A stretch of 64,000 nt of DNA from Synechococcales cyanobacterium C42_A2020_086 (GCA_015272325.1 JACYLU010000015.1:372001-436000); one strand, 5' to 3'; numbered from the stretch's first letter, positions 1 to 9,617 are shown. A program made the numbers and translations. The notes: generated by a model from the letters alone, not told the origin.

Positions 1-1
1 G

Positions 2-259
2 TCGAAAAATGTGATTGCACCGCCGGGATCAGGGCGTGAGGCCGAGCTGATTAACGCCGAAAGCCGAGAAGTCGGAGACAACACCTACTACATTCTGGAG
101 TATTTAGTGAAATTGCCGACGCGCGTGCGGCATAACTTGGCAAGTGTCGTAGTTCGACGGGGGCAGCTGTTTACCTTTAATGTTTCTACGAGCGAGCAGC
201 GATGGCAGAAAACAAAGGATATGTTCCGTCAAGTTGTTAACTCTTTTTCGGTTTATTAA
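2..259 (+). CDS. psbP: PsbP, photosystem II oxygen-evolving complex protein (3' part)
   Basis: The reading frame is open from the left edge (S-K-N-V-I-A-P-P...) to a stop at 257-259, so only the C-terminal 85 or so residues are present. The stretch G-R-E-A-E-L-I-N-A, then T-Y-Y-I-L-E-Y and the final V-N-S-F-S-V-Y, is the conserved end of cyanobacterial PsbP. PsbP is a lumenal, usually lipid-anchored extrinsic subunit that supports the Mn/Ca cluster of photosystem II. The signal peptide and N-terminal half lie outside the window. Maf follows 81 bp downstream on the same strand. The identification rests on family memory of this highly conserved tail. Confidence 0.9.
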   Translation, partial: SKNVIAPPGSGREAELINAESREVGDNTYYILEYLVKLPTRVRHNLASVVVRRGQLFTFNVSTSEQRWQKTKDMFRQVVNSFSVY

Positions 260-340
260 AAACTTTGGTATAGACGTGAGAATACTCAGGGGATTTAAGC
301 GTAGACAGCAGGGTGGATAACTGAAAGGATCGGTTGCAAG

Positions 341-934
341 ATGGCCATTCCCGCTTTTGTACTTGCTTCTGCATCACCTGCCCGACGGCGTTTGCTGCAA
401 ACGGCTGGTATTGACCCAATTGTCTGCCCCAGTGCCTTTGATGAATCTCAGATTCAGCTAGCGTCGCCGCGGGATCTGGTACAAACCCTTGCTAAGGGTA
501 AAGCGGCCGCGGTGGCTCCGCAATTCAACGGAGCGCTAATTCTGGGTTGCGACTCGGTTTTGGCTCTAAAGGGGGACATTTACGGCAAGCCAGATAGCCC
601 TGCAGAAGCAATTGACCGCTGGCGGCAAATGCGGGGGCAGGTCGGTGAACTCTATACCGGGCATGCGCTGATTGATCAGGTGCAGCAGCGCACTCTAGTT
701 CAGCATCAGGTGACGCGCGTGCATTTTGCTCTCGTTAGCGATCGCCAAATTGAAACCTATGTGGCGACCGGAGAACCGTTGCACTGTGCTGGCTGCTTTG
801 CTCTAGAGGGCCGCGGCGGCTTTTTTGTAGAAAAGATCGAGGGTTGCCACAGCAACGTGATTGGCTTGAGTATGCCGTTACTGCGGCAGATGCTAGCGGA
901 ACTAGGCTACGACGTCACCGAGTTTTGGCTATAG
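341..934 (+). CDS. maf: Maf family nucleotide pyrophosphatase
   Basis: A 197-residue protein, the usual length for Maf. The N-terminal signature [12 protein letters not shown] is the substrate-binding loop of the family, and L-G-C-D-S-V-L-A contains the conserved acidic residue used in catalysis. K-x(7)-A-E-A and Y-T-G-H-A-L follow as expected. Maf proteins hydrolyse non-canonical or methylated nucleoside triphosphates (dTTP/UTP or m7GTP type) to monophosphates, either to clean the pool or as a division checkpoint. The exact substrate class is not clear from the sequence. It sits just downstream of psbP on the same strand and may be cotranscribed with it. Confidence 0.93.
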   Translation: MAIPAFVLASASPARRRLLQTAGIDPIVCPSAFDESQIQLASPRDLVQTLAKGKAAAVAPQFNGALILGCDSVLALKGDIYGKPDSPAEAIDRWRQMRGQVGELYTGHALIDQVQQRTLVQHQVTRVHFALVSDRQIETYVATGEPLHCAGCFALEGRGGFFVEKIEGCHSNVIGLSMPLLRQMLAELGYDVTEFWL

Positions 935-1524
935 AAATGGGACAGTAGGGGGTGCAGTCGGTCGTCGCTCAACCCGTGGCTTCCAACACCGGAGGAACTT
1001 CAGCGAAAACGCGCAGCAGTACTCCATTGAGGTCATGTCATTGTTTAATTACCGTGAAGCAGAGGCAGTCTGACGAAACTTAGACGGGCAAAGACTTCGG
1101 AGAATTCTGAACAAATGCTGAAGGGCAGATCAGGTTTCTTTTTCACTTTTGCGCGAGTTTATCCGGATAAACCTTTTACTTCGACCAACGAGGATTTCAC
1201 GTAATTCTACCGAACCGATTCAATCCTGCCGTAGCTGGCAGAAGGGATGTTTTAGCTGCGGGCTTCACTGTGTCTTCACACGGTCCCCAAAACTACTGAT
1301 GCTATAGTGCCTGTAAGGACAGCACAATCGTAACAAAGGGTTAATGCTAGATCACTGAGCGACGGTTCCTTAGACAATCTGAATGCACTGCTGATGCGAC
1401 TGCTGATGCAAATGAGGCTCACGTGACTGTCTGCTTCTACCACGGTTATCCTGAACCGTTCCTGAATCGTTTCGATGGTATGACGGCAGGATAAGGAACT
1501 CTTGACCTATTCACTGCACATCCA
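935..1524. other. Intergenic region between maf and a Ser/Thr kinase
   Basis: About 590 bp with no credible ORF and no recognised RNA. It holds two short imperfect tandem duplications near its right end. One is a 12-bp unit (ACTGCTGATGCG/A) at 1387-1410. The other is an 11-bp unit (TCCTGAAYCGT) at 1449-1470. The promoter of the kinase gene presumably lies in the right-hand part, but no confident -35/-10 pair was identified. Confidence 0.7.
1387..1410. repeat. 12-bp tandem duplication
   Basis: ACTGCTGATGCG at 1387-1398 is followed directly by ACTGCTGATGCA at 1399-1410 (11 of 12 bases identical). It lies in the spacer upstream of the kinase gene. Confidence 0.8.
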
Positions 1525-2643
1525 ATGGATTCATCAGTTCCCAAGCTCGATAGTCTTCGTTCCCATCCTCAGCATCAGACTCAGTTGGGTCAGATGTGTG
1601 GGTCCGGCGAGTTATTTCGCCATCGCTATCAAATTGTGCGTACGCTAGGGCGGGGTGGTTTTGGAGTCACGTATCTCGCTAAAGATGTCGTTCTTCCCAG
1701 CGAGCCGTTCTGTGTTATCAAGATGCTCTGCCCCAAGGTCAGCAATCCCATTGTGCTGCAGCGAGCTTGTCAGCGGTTTGAGCGAGAGGCTAAGATCCTG
1801 AGCCAGCTTGGCAGCCATGCCCAAATTCCCCGCCTGCTAGACTACTTCCAAATGGACGGAGAGTTCTATCTAGTCCAGGAGTATGTTCGCGGTCGCACTC
1901 TGGCTAAAGAGATTAAGACCAAGGGTCCAATGACGGAACTGGAAGTGAAGCACGTTCTGCGAGAGCTGCTGCCGGTGCTGAACTACATCCACCAGAATCA
2001 GGTAATTCACCGCGATATCAAGCCGCCGAACATTATTCGCTGTCAGGATGATGGACGATTGGTACTCATCGATTTCGGAGCCGTTAAGGAGCAGTTTGTG
2101 CAGGTCAATGAAGCCACTCACAAAGGCTCAACGACGCACTTTGTAGGAACGCTGGGCTTTGCGCCGCCGGAACAGTTGGCACTGCGGGCAACCTTTGCCA
2201 GCGACATTTTTGCTTTGGGTGTCACCTGCCTGTATTTGCTGACGGGAAAACCGCCGATGGAATTCAGCTACGACTCTACGACGGGTGAAGTCTGCTGGCA
2301 AGACCATGTGACGGTGAGCGAGCACTTCGGCAAAATTCTTGACAAAATGCTGCGGGTATCGATGCCGGAGCGCTACCAGTCAGCAGATGAGATCCTGCGG
2401 ATGCTGAATTTGGAGCCGTATTGGGGTAAGCTGGCTGACTGCATGAACATTCAGCCTCGCCTTACAGAACTGCCGGATGAAGCCGAGCTGCTAGCTCGAA
2501 ACGGCTATCTGCCGCCGATTGTGCGCGCCGCGATTGCAATTCGCCGCTGGCGGGCCCGGATGCAGCTCAAGGAACGGCGGCAGTTGGAGCAACAGCTAGA
2601 GCAAGAGCCAGTGGATCCAGACCCCAAGCTGATCGTGAGTTGA
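1525..2643 (+). CDS. Serine/threonine protein kinase (soluble)
   Basis: A 372-residue Hanks-type kinase. The glycine loop L-G-R-G-G-F-G is at residues 41-47 and the likely ATP-binding lysine is K66 in C-V-I-K. The catalytic loop H-R-D-I-K-P-P-N is at 162-169, D-F-G at 183-185 and the A-P-P-E-Q activation-segment motif near 213-217. All essential residues are present, so it should be active. The proline before the catalytic-loop Asn (K-P-P-N instead of K-P-E/S-N) is a variant commonly seen in cyanobacterial kinases. The C-terminal 90 residues are arginine/glutamine rich with no membrane segment or sensory domain, suggesting a cytoplasmic kinase. Substrate unknown. Large spacers on the left suggest its own promoter. 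Confidence 0.93.
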   Translation: MDSSVPKLDSLRSHPQHQTQLGQMCGSGELFRHRYQIVRTLGRGGFGVTYLAKDVVLPSEPFCVIKMLCPKVSNPIVLQRACQRFEREAKILSQLGSHAQIPRLLDYFQMDGEFYLVQEYVRGRTLAKEIKTKGPMTELEVKHVLRELLPVLNYIHQNQVIHRDIKPPNIIRCQDDGRLVLIDFGAVKEQFVQVNEATHKGSTTHFVGTLGFAPPEQLALRATFASDIFALGVTCLYLLTGKPPMEFSYDSTTGEVCWQDHVTVSEHFGKILDKMLRVSMPERYQSADEILRMLNLEPYWGKLADCMNIQPRLTELPDEAELLARNGYLPPIVRAAIAIRRWRARMQLKERRQLEQQLEQEPVDPDPKLIVS

Positions 2644-2710
2644 ATTAATGTAATGTGAATTAGGCGGCGCAGCATGCCAACGGGATGCCTTAAATGCCTC
2701 AAATGGTGAC

Positions 2711-3295
2711 TCAATGAGTTTGCGCCACAAGTTGTTCCAATTCATGCACTGTGCGCTCTAGTTCATCAATCAGCAGCTCCAAGACAGGCGTGGATTCAAT
2801 TTCACGGAAGACACGAACGAGCGAGCGATAGTACCAAAGGGTGCCGTCTTTGCCACCCTTGAACCGTTCCCAGATTGCATCTCCGAGACGGCGGTAGTCT
2901 TGCAGAATGGCGCGGGCGTTATGCAGCTTGTCGCAGGCAGCCACCAATCGCACCGACGCTGAGGCAGTAGGCAACGAATCGAGAAACTGCTGTTTGCGCT
3001 CTCGCCATGGCGGTTTAGGAGTGGTCTCCGCATCGGTGCAGCCGTCTACGATGGCAATGACGGTATCTCCAAAGCGCTGCTGAATGGCTGCCCGAGTGGC
3101 GGCTCCCCCCTGATCTTCTACGGCATCGTGCAGCAGGGCGGCGATAGCTTCCGCTTCGGTGGCTCCATATTCTAGCGCTAGACTGGTGACCCCTAGCAAA
3201 TGGGCAATGTAAGGCACCCCCGAGCCTTTGCGTACCTGAGTCGCGTGCAGCTCAGTCGCGTATTGCAGTGCCTCGGTAAAGCGATCGGAGAGCAT
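2711..3295 (-). CDS. HD-domain phosphohydrolase, SpoT/MESH1-like fold
   Basis: A 194-residue protein with an HD metal-binding core. Histidines occur at residues 17 and 32, and the motif L-L-H-D-A-V-E-D contains H56-D57 and E60-D61. The H-D-x-x-E-D arrangement matches the (p)ppGpp-hydrolase domain of RelA/SpoT and the small MESH1-type hydrolases, here without synthetase, TGS or ACT domains. A stand-alone (p)ppGpp or related nucleotide phosphohydrolase is therefore possible, but this is inference. It converges with the upstream kinase gene. A 10-bp tandem duplication (GAGCATCAGT/GAGCATCGGT, 3290-3309) straddles its start codon. Confidence 0.82.
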   Translation of the reverse strand: MLSDRFTEALQYATELHATQVRKGSGVPYIAHLLGVTSLALEYGATEAEAIAALLHDAVEDQGGAATRAAIQQRFGDTVIAIVDGCTDAETTPKPPWRERKQQFLDSLPTASASVRLVAACDKLHNARAILQDYRRLGDAIWERFKGGKDGTLWYYRSLVRVFREIESTPVLELLIDELERTVHELEQLVAQTH

Positions 3296-3328
3296 CAGTG
3301 AGCATCGGTAACCTAGCTGACTATTATC

Positions 3329-4027
3329 CTAGCTATTGCCATAGACGGGTATGGCGGCACCGCGCAGATCCTTGGCGGCTTCGGAGGCGAGGAAGCAAAT
3401 CACCTGTGCCAAAGAGTCCGGTTTGACCCACTGATCGGCGTGATCGGATCCCATCGCTGCTCGGTTAGCGGGAGTATCGATAATACTAGGCAGGACAACA
3501 TTCGCCGTAATGTTGGTACCTTTCGTTTCATCAGCAATGGACTGAGTGAGGGCAACAACACCCGCCTTCGACGCGCAGTAAGCCGCAAGCTGACCGCCGG
3601 GCTGCACCGCTCCCCGCGAACCCACCGTGACAATTCTGCCGTAGTGCTGCTCCAGCATGCGCCGCAGGCTGTGCTTGCAGACCAGAAACGTAGTGTTGAG
3701 GTTCAAATCAAAATCCTGCCGCCACTGCTGATAGCTGTATTCATGGGTTTTGCCCATCGAGAAGCCGCCGACGAGGTGAATCAGGGCATCCACGCGCTCC
3801 ATGTCGTTCACTAAAGCTTCCACCGAGGCTTCACTTGTCAGATCGGTTTCGATAAAGCGAATCCGCGCCAAATCTGCCGGAGCCAGGATGCCTTTGAGCC
3901 GCTCGACTTCCTGTGCTCGAACGTAGGGAATCGTCACGGCGGTTGCCCCCTGAGCGAGCACCATGGGCGTCACCCCTAGCCCCAGCCCTCCTGTGCCGCC
4001 GGTTAACAACACATGCTTGCCCTTCAT
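3329..4027 (-). CDS. Short-chain dehydrogenase/reductase
   Basis: A 232-residue classical SDR. The cofactor loop T-G-G-T-G-G-L-G is at residues 9-16, and the catalytic Ser-Tyr-Lys triad fits S137, Y150 and K154 (Y-C-A-S-K). A D-L-T motif near residue 62 fits binding of the adenine ring. The substrate cannot be deduced. It lies 33 bp upstream of the HD-hydrolase gene on the same strand, so the two may form an operon. The HAD gene at 4145 diverges from it, and the roughly 115 bp between should hold both promoters. Confidence 0.9.
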   Translation of the reverse strand: MKGKHVLLTGGTGGLGLGVTPMVLAQGATAVTIPYVRAQEVERLKGILAPADLARIRFIETDLTSEASVEALVNDMERVDALIHLVGGFSMGKTHEYSYQQWRQDFDLNLNTTFLVCKHSLRRMLEQHYGRIVTVGSRGAVQPGGQLAAYCASKAGVVALTQSIADETKGTNITANVVLPSIIDTPANRAAMGSDHADQWVKPDSLAQVICFLASEAAKDLRGAAIPVYGNS

Positions 4028-4144
4028 GCTGCTGATGTTGCCTCCAATGCTGGTTTGCTCTGGTTTACTGATGTTGGGTACCGAACGTCTGGAATTAATC
4101 TACCAAGGTGATAATACGTTTCATCACTGCATTTCTCGATGGTT

Positions 4145-4870
4145 ATGTCTTACTTGGTTCTAGCAACCGACTACGATGGCACCCTAGCTACCGAAGGCGA
4201 AGTCGAATCTGAAACCCTGGCTGCTCTGGAACGCTGGCGAGCTGCCGACCGCAAGCTGGTACTAATTACGGGTCGCCGTCTTGATGACTGGCTGAGCTTC
4301 TTTTCCTATCCGCATCTGTTTGACTGGGTCGTAGCCGAAAATGGAGCCGTGCTCTATCAGCCGCCATCGCAGCAGGTCATGTTGCTGGCTGCTCCACCGC
4401 CTGTTGCCTTTATTGAACGGCTGCGCGACCGGATCAGTGCTGGGTCCCAAATGGACGGAGCTTCCGATTCCGGTGAATTTCAACACCTGCTGCAGCGCAA
4501 CGAGCTAGTGCCTGTGTCAGTTGGGCGGGTGATTGTGGCCACCTGGCAACCCTACGATCAGGCGACCATTGAGGTGATTCAGGAACTCGGACTCGATTTG
4601 CAGGTGATTCTCAACAAGGGCGCGGTGATGGTGCTGCCCAATGGGGTGGATAAAGCCTCGGGGTTGCAGGCAGTGCTGCAGCAGCTCAATGTGACGCCCG
4701 AGCAAACTGTGGGGGTTGGAGATGCCGAGAACGACAGTAGCTTTCTAGACCTTTGCGGGTTCTCGGTCGCGGTGGCGAATGCTCTACCCAGCCTGAAAGC
4801 GCAAGTCGATTGGGTTACCCCCAGCAGTCGAGGGGCAGGCGTGGTTGAGCTGATCAGCCGTCTGCTGTAA
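4145..4870 (+). CDS. HAD-superfamily hydrolase (type IIB, Cof/SPP-like)
   Basis: About 241 residues from the ATG at 4145. A second in-frame ATG two codons earlier at 4139 is possible, but M-S-Y-L-V-L-A-T-D-Y-D-G-T reads as a typical start. The nucleophile motif D-Y-D-G-T is at residues 9-13. G-V-D-K-A-S-G-L supplies the motif III lysine and G-V-G-D-A-E-N-D-S-S-F-L is the type IIB motif IV. This pattern is shared by sugar-phosphate phosphatases and sucrose-phosphate phosphatase relatives. The specific substrate cannot be read from the sequence. A VOC-family gene follows 48 bp downstream on the same strand. Confidence 0.88.
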   Translation: MSYLVLATDYDGTLATEGEVESETLAALERWRAADRKLVLITGRRLDDWLSFFSYPHLFDWVVAENGAVLYQPPSQQVMLLAAPPPVAFIERLRDRISAGSQMDGASDSGEFQHLLQRNELVPVSVGRVIVATWQPYDQATIEVIQELGLDLQVILNKGAVMVLPNGVDKASGLQAVLQQLNVTPEQTVGVGDAENDSSFLDLCGFSVAVANALPSLKAQVDWVTPSSRGAGVVELISRLL

Positions 4871-4918
4871 CCTCAGGGAAGACGGGCACTGCCGAAACTT
4901 CTAGAAACCCCATCGACT

Positions 4919-5287
4919 ATGAAGATCACCCACTACCTACATACTGCCGTGATCGTCTCGGATTTGGCGCAGGCAGAACACTTTTATGGCACTGTGCTGG
5001 GGTTGCCCAAGGTGGAGCGGCCGTTAAAATACCCCGGTGTCTGGTATCAGATCGGAGCGGTGCAAATTCATCTAATCGCCGATGAGACCTATGCCCCGAC
5101 GCTGCAAAATGCCGAGAAATGGGGACGCAATCCTCATTTGGCGCTCGCGGTGACCGATCTAGAGGCGGCAAAAGCCAAGTTGCTGTCCCACGGGCTAGAG
5201 CTACAAACCAGCGCCTCTGGACGGGCAGCCCTCTTTACTCAGGATCCCGATGGCAATGTGATTGAGCTGACTGAGATTCCTGCCTAG
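4919..5287 (+). CDS. VOC-family (glyoxalase/dioxygenase fold) protein
   Basis: A 122-residue single-domain VOC protein. It has H-T-A-V-I-V-S-D-L at the N-terminus, a central H-L-I-A-D-E and H-L-A-L-A-V-T-D-L, and ends in the typical D-P-D-G-N-V-I-E-L motif. His and Glu residues at the usual metal positions (H8, H52, the C-terminal E) suggest a bound divalent metal. VOC proteins include glyoxalase I, fosfomycin-resistance enzymes and dioxygenases, and this single domain could be a glyoxalase-like dimeric enzyme. No assignment beyond the superfamily is justified. It converges with the RTX gene 25 bp away. Confidence 0.85.
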   Translation: MKITHYLHTAVIVSDLAQAEHFYGTVLGLPKVERPLKYPGVWYQIGAVQIHLIADETYAPTLQNAEKWGRNPHLALAVTDLEAAKAKLLSHGLELQTSASGRAALFTQDPDGNVIELTEIPA

Positions 5288-5312
5288 GCGATGAACAGGC
5301 GGACGGTACCCC

Positions 5313-7409
5313 CTACGGCACCAATTCAAAATTGGCGGCGGTGAGAATCGGTTCGCTGGTTAAGGTGGCAAAATGACCGCCGGTGCCAAAGCCAGTTCCA
5401 CCGCGATTGGGATTGTAGAACAACTTGCCGTTATTGGAGTTATAAACGATGCGGGCGCGGCTGAGAGCAGCCTCACGATCGCGCTCTACAACCGCAAATT
5501 GGCGGCCAAACTGGCGGGTTGTCAAGGTTCTTAAAGTGGTGAAGGTGGTTTTAGCAAGAACGATGCGATCCTGGCGACCAAAGTCTGCCAAGGTATCAAT
5601 GCCGATGGAAACACGGCTAAAGCGAGCTTCGGTGCTGTAGATAACCGTATCTTTGCCGCCGCCGCCACGCAGCAGATCATTACCAACGCTGCCCACTAAA
5701 CGGTCATTGCCGCTGCCACCCAGCAGACTATCGTTCCCGTCGCCACCGTTGAGGCGGTCATTGCCCTCGCCACCGAGCAGCATGTCTTCCCCGGCGTCGC
5801 CAATTGCCTGATCGTTGCCTTCGCTGCCATTGAGGATATCGTTGCCGCTGCCAGCAAATAGGGCATCATTGCCTGCTGCTCCTTCGAGGCGGTCGTTGTC
5901 AAGCTCACCAAACAGCTGATCGTCCCCGTCGCCACCATCGAGCTGGTCGTTGCCCTCGCCGGCGTAGAGAAAATCAGCACCGTTACCTCCCGCTAAGCGA
6001 TCGTCGCCGGTTTCGCCAAAGAGCTGATCGCTGCCGGCATTGCCGTCTAGCCAATCGGCATCGGCTCCAGCAAACAGGCGATCGTTGCCCTCACCGCCAA
6101 GCAGCCGATCCTGGCCAAACTCGCCGTAGAGTTCGTCGTCGCCGGTTTCCCCATCTAACGCATCGTCGCCATCGCTGCCGTAAAGTTTGTCGTTGTCGGC
6201 ACCGCCGTTCAAGCTATCATTGCCGGTTTCACCGTGCAGGGCGTCGTCACCTGCGCCTCCCATCAAGTCATCGTCGCCTTCACCGCCAAACAGCCGATCC
6301 TGACCTGCCTCGCCCAATAGGCGATCGTGACCACTGCCGCCCTGAAGTTGATCATCCTCTTCATCACCATTGAGGATATCGTTTCCCTCTGCTCCGTCTA
6401 GCTCATCGTTGTCCAATCCGCCAGTGAGCTGATCGTCGCCAGAGTCTCCAAACAAGCGATCGGAATCGTCGTCGCCGTGTAGGATATCGGCTCCCTCAGC
6501 ACCAATCAGCGTATCTTGTCCGGTTCCGCCAAACAGGGTGTCATTGCCGAGTTCGCCAAACAGTTCGTCGTCGCCGTTGCCGCCGTTGAGGGTGTCGTTG
6601 CCGTCGCTGCCGCGCAAGATGTCATTGCCGTCATCACCGCTGAGCGTATCATCACCCGCTTCGCCGTAGAGCATATCGGGGTCTGCCCCCCCTTCTAGGA
6701 GGTCATTGCCCTCGCTGCCAAAGAGCTGATCTTGTCCGGCTCCACCTTGCAGGCGATCGTTCCCATCATTGCCGTGGAGTTCATCATCGCCGTCGCCGCC
6801 GTCTAGACGATCATCACCCCCTGCGCCAAACAGGGCATCATTGCCGCCATCGCCCAGCAGGGTATCGTCCCCCGCTTCGCCGTAGAGGAGGTCATTGCCA
6901 TCTCCCCCTTCTAGTCGGTCTGACTCAGTGCCGCCATTGAGCTGATCGGCTCCCGCCCCGCCCAGCAACTGATCGACACCGGCTTCTCCAAACAGGGTAT
7001 CGTCATCGCTGCCGCCGTCGAGTTGGTCATTGCCTTCGCCGCCCGCGAGTCGGTCCTGACCTTCGCCGCCGAGCAGCCGATCATCGCCCGCTTCTCCAAA
7101 GAGCTGATCGGTGCCACTACCGGCATCGAGGGTGTCTGCTCCTTCGCCGCCCCGTAGAGTGTCTGTTCCCGGTCCGCCGCGGAGTTGATCATCACCGCCA
7201 TTGCCTGACAGATCATCGTTTCCATTGCCACCATCGAGGAGGTCTGCCCCTTCGCCACCGTATAGGGTGTCGTTGCCATCTCCGCCCGATAGAGTATCGT
7301 TGCCGGCATCTCCAACGAGTTCATCGTCGCCGCCGAAACCGTTGATCTGATCGTCCCCTAATCCGCCAGTGAGAACGTTGTTCCTGTCGTCGCCGTTCCA
7401 AACTGCCAC
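5313..7409 (-). CDS. RTX/hemolysin-type calcium-binding repeat protein
   Basis: A 698-residue, very acidic protein. From about residue 6 to residue 590 it consists almost entirely of G-G-x-G-x-D-x-L/I-x nonapeptides, which by length amounts to more than sixty units. Such units form a Ca-binding parallel beta-roll. The last hundred residues (D-T-L-A-D-F, then [13 protein letters not shown] and the N-F-E-L-V-P end) form the non-repetitive C-terminal cap common in cyanobacterial RTX proteins, where a type I secretion signal would lie. There is no N-terminal signal peptide and no catalytic domain. It is probably an exported surface or matrix protein. No type I secretion genes are nearby. Confidence 0.93.
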   Translation of the reverse strand: MAVWNGDDRNNVLTGGLGDDQINGFGGDDELVGDAGNDTLSGGDGNDTLYGGEGADLLDGGNGNDDLSGNGGDDQLRGGPGTDTLRGGEGADTLDAGSGTDQLFGEAGDDRLLGGEGQDRLAGGEGNDQLDGGSDDDTLFGEAGVDQLLGGAGADQLNGGTESDRLEGGDGNDLLYGEAGDDTLLGDGGNDALFGAGGDDRLDGGDGDDELHGNDGNDRLQGGAGQDQLFGSEGNDLLEGGADPDMLYGEAGDDTLSGDDGNDILRGSDGNDTLNGGNGDDELFGELGNDTLFGGTGQDTLIGAEGADILHGDDDSDRLFGDSGDDQLTGGLDNDELDGAEGNDILNGDEEDDQLQGGSGHDRLLGEAGQDRLFGGEGDDDLMGGAGDDALHGETGNDSLNGGADNDKLYGSDGDDALDGETGDDELYGEFGQDRLLGGEGNDRLFAGADADWLDGNAGSDQLFGETGDDRLAGGNGADFLYAGEGNDQLDGGDGDDQLFGELDNDRLEGAAGNDALFAGSGNDILNGSEGNDQAIGDAGEDMLLGGEGNDRLNGGDGNDSLLGGSGNDRLVGSVGNDLLRGGGGKDTVIYSTEARFSRVSIGIDTLADFGRQDRIVLAKTTFTTLRTLTTRQFGRQFAVVERDREAALSRARIVYNSNNGKLFYNPNRGGTGFGTGGHFATLTSEPILTAANFELVP

Positions 7410-7569
7410 CTGCTCGACTCCTACCCAAATTCACTATTTCGGTAAGATGTCCCCTGGGCATGATGATGCCAAGTCCAATCCTAGCCCCGGCTTCAGAGAA
7501 ATTTCGTAAAGGGCAGCAGGCCCTGCAGGAGGATGGTGTGAAGAGTCAATGAACTTCTGCCAGGAGGGA

Positions 7570-8745
7570 CTAAGGGGTAGGTTGAGGCGGAGCAGCTGAA
7601 CCGGGCGGAAGGACTAAACAGCTTTGGGCGCTCCACTGCAGGTGATGGCTGGTGGAAGCCTCTATGAGGTTCTGATCTCCTAGTTGAGTCACCGTCAGTC
7701 TGCCAACAGGAGTATCAAACTGGGATTCGAGCAACTGCCCAATGTAGGCTGAGGTCGTTTGTTTGCCGGGAACGTGATTAGTACGGTGCTGGGGAGCCAC
7801 CTCCGAATCAGGGGCTGGATTAGCTGCTGGATCTAGTGCTGGATCTAGACTGAGGACTGGGGTCACCTGGATCTGCTCAGGGCGAATCATCAGAGTTACG
7901 ATCTCACCTAGACGGGGTGGGTAGTGAGCGACAAGGGCGCTGATGGATATGCCATTTACATTGACCTCACAGCTGTCCGAGGTTACCCGCTCAACAGTGC
8001 CCGTCAGAAAATTAGCCTTGCCGATAAACTGTGCTACAAACAGCGACGCCGGACGGGTGTAGATCTGCTTAGGCGTATCAATTTGCTCAACTCGCCCGTT
8101 GTGCATCACAGCAATGCGGTCGCTCAGGGCCAGCGCTTCTTCTTGATCGTGGGTGACGTAGATGAACGTCAGGTTGGTTTGCCGCTGCAACTCACGCAAC
8201 TCCTGCCGCACCTCTTCCCGAATCTTGGCGTCGAGGGCCGACAATGGCTCATCGAGCAACAGGACTTTGGGACGACTAATGAGCGCTCGTGCCAGCGCCA
8301 CCCGCTGCTGCTGCCCGCCCGAGAGCTGGGCCGGACGCCGATCGCCTAAGCCGCTGATACGAAACATTCGTAGTGCTGCTTCGACTTGGGGAGCAATTTC
8401 GGCTCGCGGCATCTTAGCAATGGTGAGAGGATAGGCAATGTTTTGAGCCACCGTCAGGTGCGGAAACAGAGCATAGCTTTGAAAGACCGTATGCACGTTG
8501 CGGCGATAGGGCGGCAGTGTTGTTACCTCTTCGCCACCCAAAAACACGCGCCCATATTCTGGGATTTCAAACCCCCCAATCAAACGAAGGGTGGTGGTTT
8601 TACCGGAGCCGCTTGATCCCAGCAGCGAAAAGAATTCGCCCGGCTGCACCGCCAGCGACACGTCCCGCACCGCATAAACCTCACCCTTGGAGGTGGGATA
8701 GATTTTACTGACGGTATCGAGGTAAACCAAGCTGTTGTCTTGCAT
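7570..8745 (-). CDS. potA: Polyamine-type ABC transporter ATP-binding protein PotA
   Basis: About 391 residues from the ATG at 8745, which has a G-rich Shine-Dalgarno run about 7 nt upstream. A longer frame to 8814 would overlap potC and is less likely. Walker A is L-G-S-S-G-S-G-K-T-T, the signature is L-S-G-G-Q-Q-Q-R-V, Walker B is L-L-L-D-E-P-L-S-A-L-D and the switch is T-H-D-Q-E-E-A. A TOBE-like domain follows. It contains an extra Pro/Ala/Asp-rich linker encoded partly by a 12-bp tandem duplication at 7826-7849. The protein would energise import of spermidine or putrescine at the inner membrane. It follows potC by 44 bp in one operon. Confidence 0.92.
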   Translation of the reverse strand: MQDNSLVYLDTVSKIYPTSKGEVYAVRDVSLAVQPGEFFSLLGSSGSGKTTTLRLIGGFEIPEYGRVFLGGEEVTTLPPYRRNVHTVFQSYALFPHLTVAQNIAYPLTIAKMPRAEIAPQVEAALRMFRISGLGDRRPAQLSGGQQQRVALARALISRPKVLLLDEPLSALDAKIREEVRQELRELQRQTNLTFIYVTHDQEEALALSDRIAVMHNGRVEQIDTPKQIYTRPASLFVAQFIGKANFLTGTVERVTSDSCEVNVNGISISALVAHYPPRLGEIVTLMIRPEQIQVTPVLSLDPALDPAANPAPDSEVAPQHRTNHVPGKQTTSAYIGQLLESQFDTPVGRLTVTQLGDQNLIEASTSHHLQWSAQSCLVLPPGSAAPPQPTP

Positions 8746-8789
8746 GCCGAAACCCCCAATGAGCACAAGTTGTGAGCAGCGTATCGGGT

Positions 8790-9617
8790 TTAACGATCCT
8801 GCGCTGTCACCCATTGACTCAATAGCACAATCACACCGCTAGCCGCTGATATCAGCGTAGCGACTGCAGCAATTTCTGGGGTGATATCGGTACGCAATCT
8901 GCCCCAAATTTCCATCGGCAGTGTGTTGTCCCGTCCGGTGAGGAAAATCGTCACTACCACTTCATCGAACGATAGGGTAAACGCCAATAGCGCTCCAGAA
9001 ATAACGGCGCTGCGAATGTAGGGAAAAATGACATCCCGAAACACCTCGGCTGGCTTGGCCCCCAAGTCATAGGCGGCTTCCTCCAGGCTGCGAGGAAATT
9101 GATTGAGGCGAGTCAGCATGGGTCCTAAAGCGACCGGAATGCCAAACACAACATGACCGATAATGACCGTCGCCAGAGACAGTTCCCAGCCCAGATCGGA
9201 AAAATAGGCCAGCATAGCGACGCCGGTGACGATGCCAGGCAGCAGAATTGGCAGATTCAGTGCAATCCGAAAAGCATTTTTTCCCGGAAACGAGTAACGG
9301 TAGAGGGCAAAGGCGGCGAGTAACCCCAACCCCGTTGCCAAAACGGTTGCCGCTGCCGCGACTTTCAGCGAGTTCAGCAGCGAAAGCCGAATGGCCGCGT
9401 CTTCAAGTGTGAGACGATACCAGTCGAACGTGACTCCCTTAAAAGGCAACGACAGAATTGGAGAGTCGTTGAGGCTCATGAGAACCACGACCCCAATTGG
9501 CAGATACAGAAAGCCATAGACTAGCAGCATCCAGGCGATGAGCAGCCAGGGTTGCGAAGTACGACGAGGTAGGGCGGTTGTTTGAACGTTATTAGCTTGG
9601 ACGCTCTCTTCACTCAT
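8790..9617 (-). CDS. potC: Polyamine-type ABC transporter permease PotC
   Basis: A 275-residue inner-membrane permease with about six hydrophobic segments. The EAA loop (E-E-A-A-Y-D-L-G-A then F-P-Y-I) couples to the ATPase. Length and order relative to potA match the PotC subunit. Its 5' flank contains a 12-bp imperfect tandem duplication (AGAAATCACTTT/CC) at 9619-9642. The partner permease potB lies about 1 kb further upstream on the same strand, separated by a gene on the opposite strand, so potB and potC probably have separate promoters. No substrate-binding protein gene (potD) is in the window. Confidence 0.9.
   Translation of the reverse strand: MSEESVQANNVQTTALPRRTSQPWLLIAWMLLVYGFLYLPIGVVVLMSLNDSPILSLPFKGVTFDWYRLTLEDAAIRLSLLNSLKVAAAATVLATGLGLLAAFALYRYSFPGKNAFRIALNLPILLPGIVTGVAMLAYFSDLGWELSLATVIIGHVVFGIPVALGPMLTRLNQFPRSLEEAAYDLGAKPAEVFRDVIFPYIRSAVISGALLAFTLSFDEVVVTIFLTGRDNTLPMEIWGRLRTDITPEIAAVATLISAASGVIVLLSQWVTAQDR

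Noticed and set aside
5449-7324. Several frames on both strands within the RTX gene
   Set aside because: They are produced by the nonapeptide periodicity of the real gene and show the low-complexity pattern expected from reading it in other frames.
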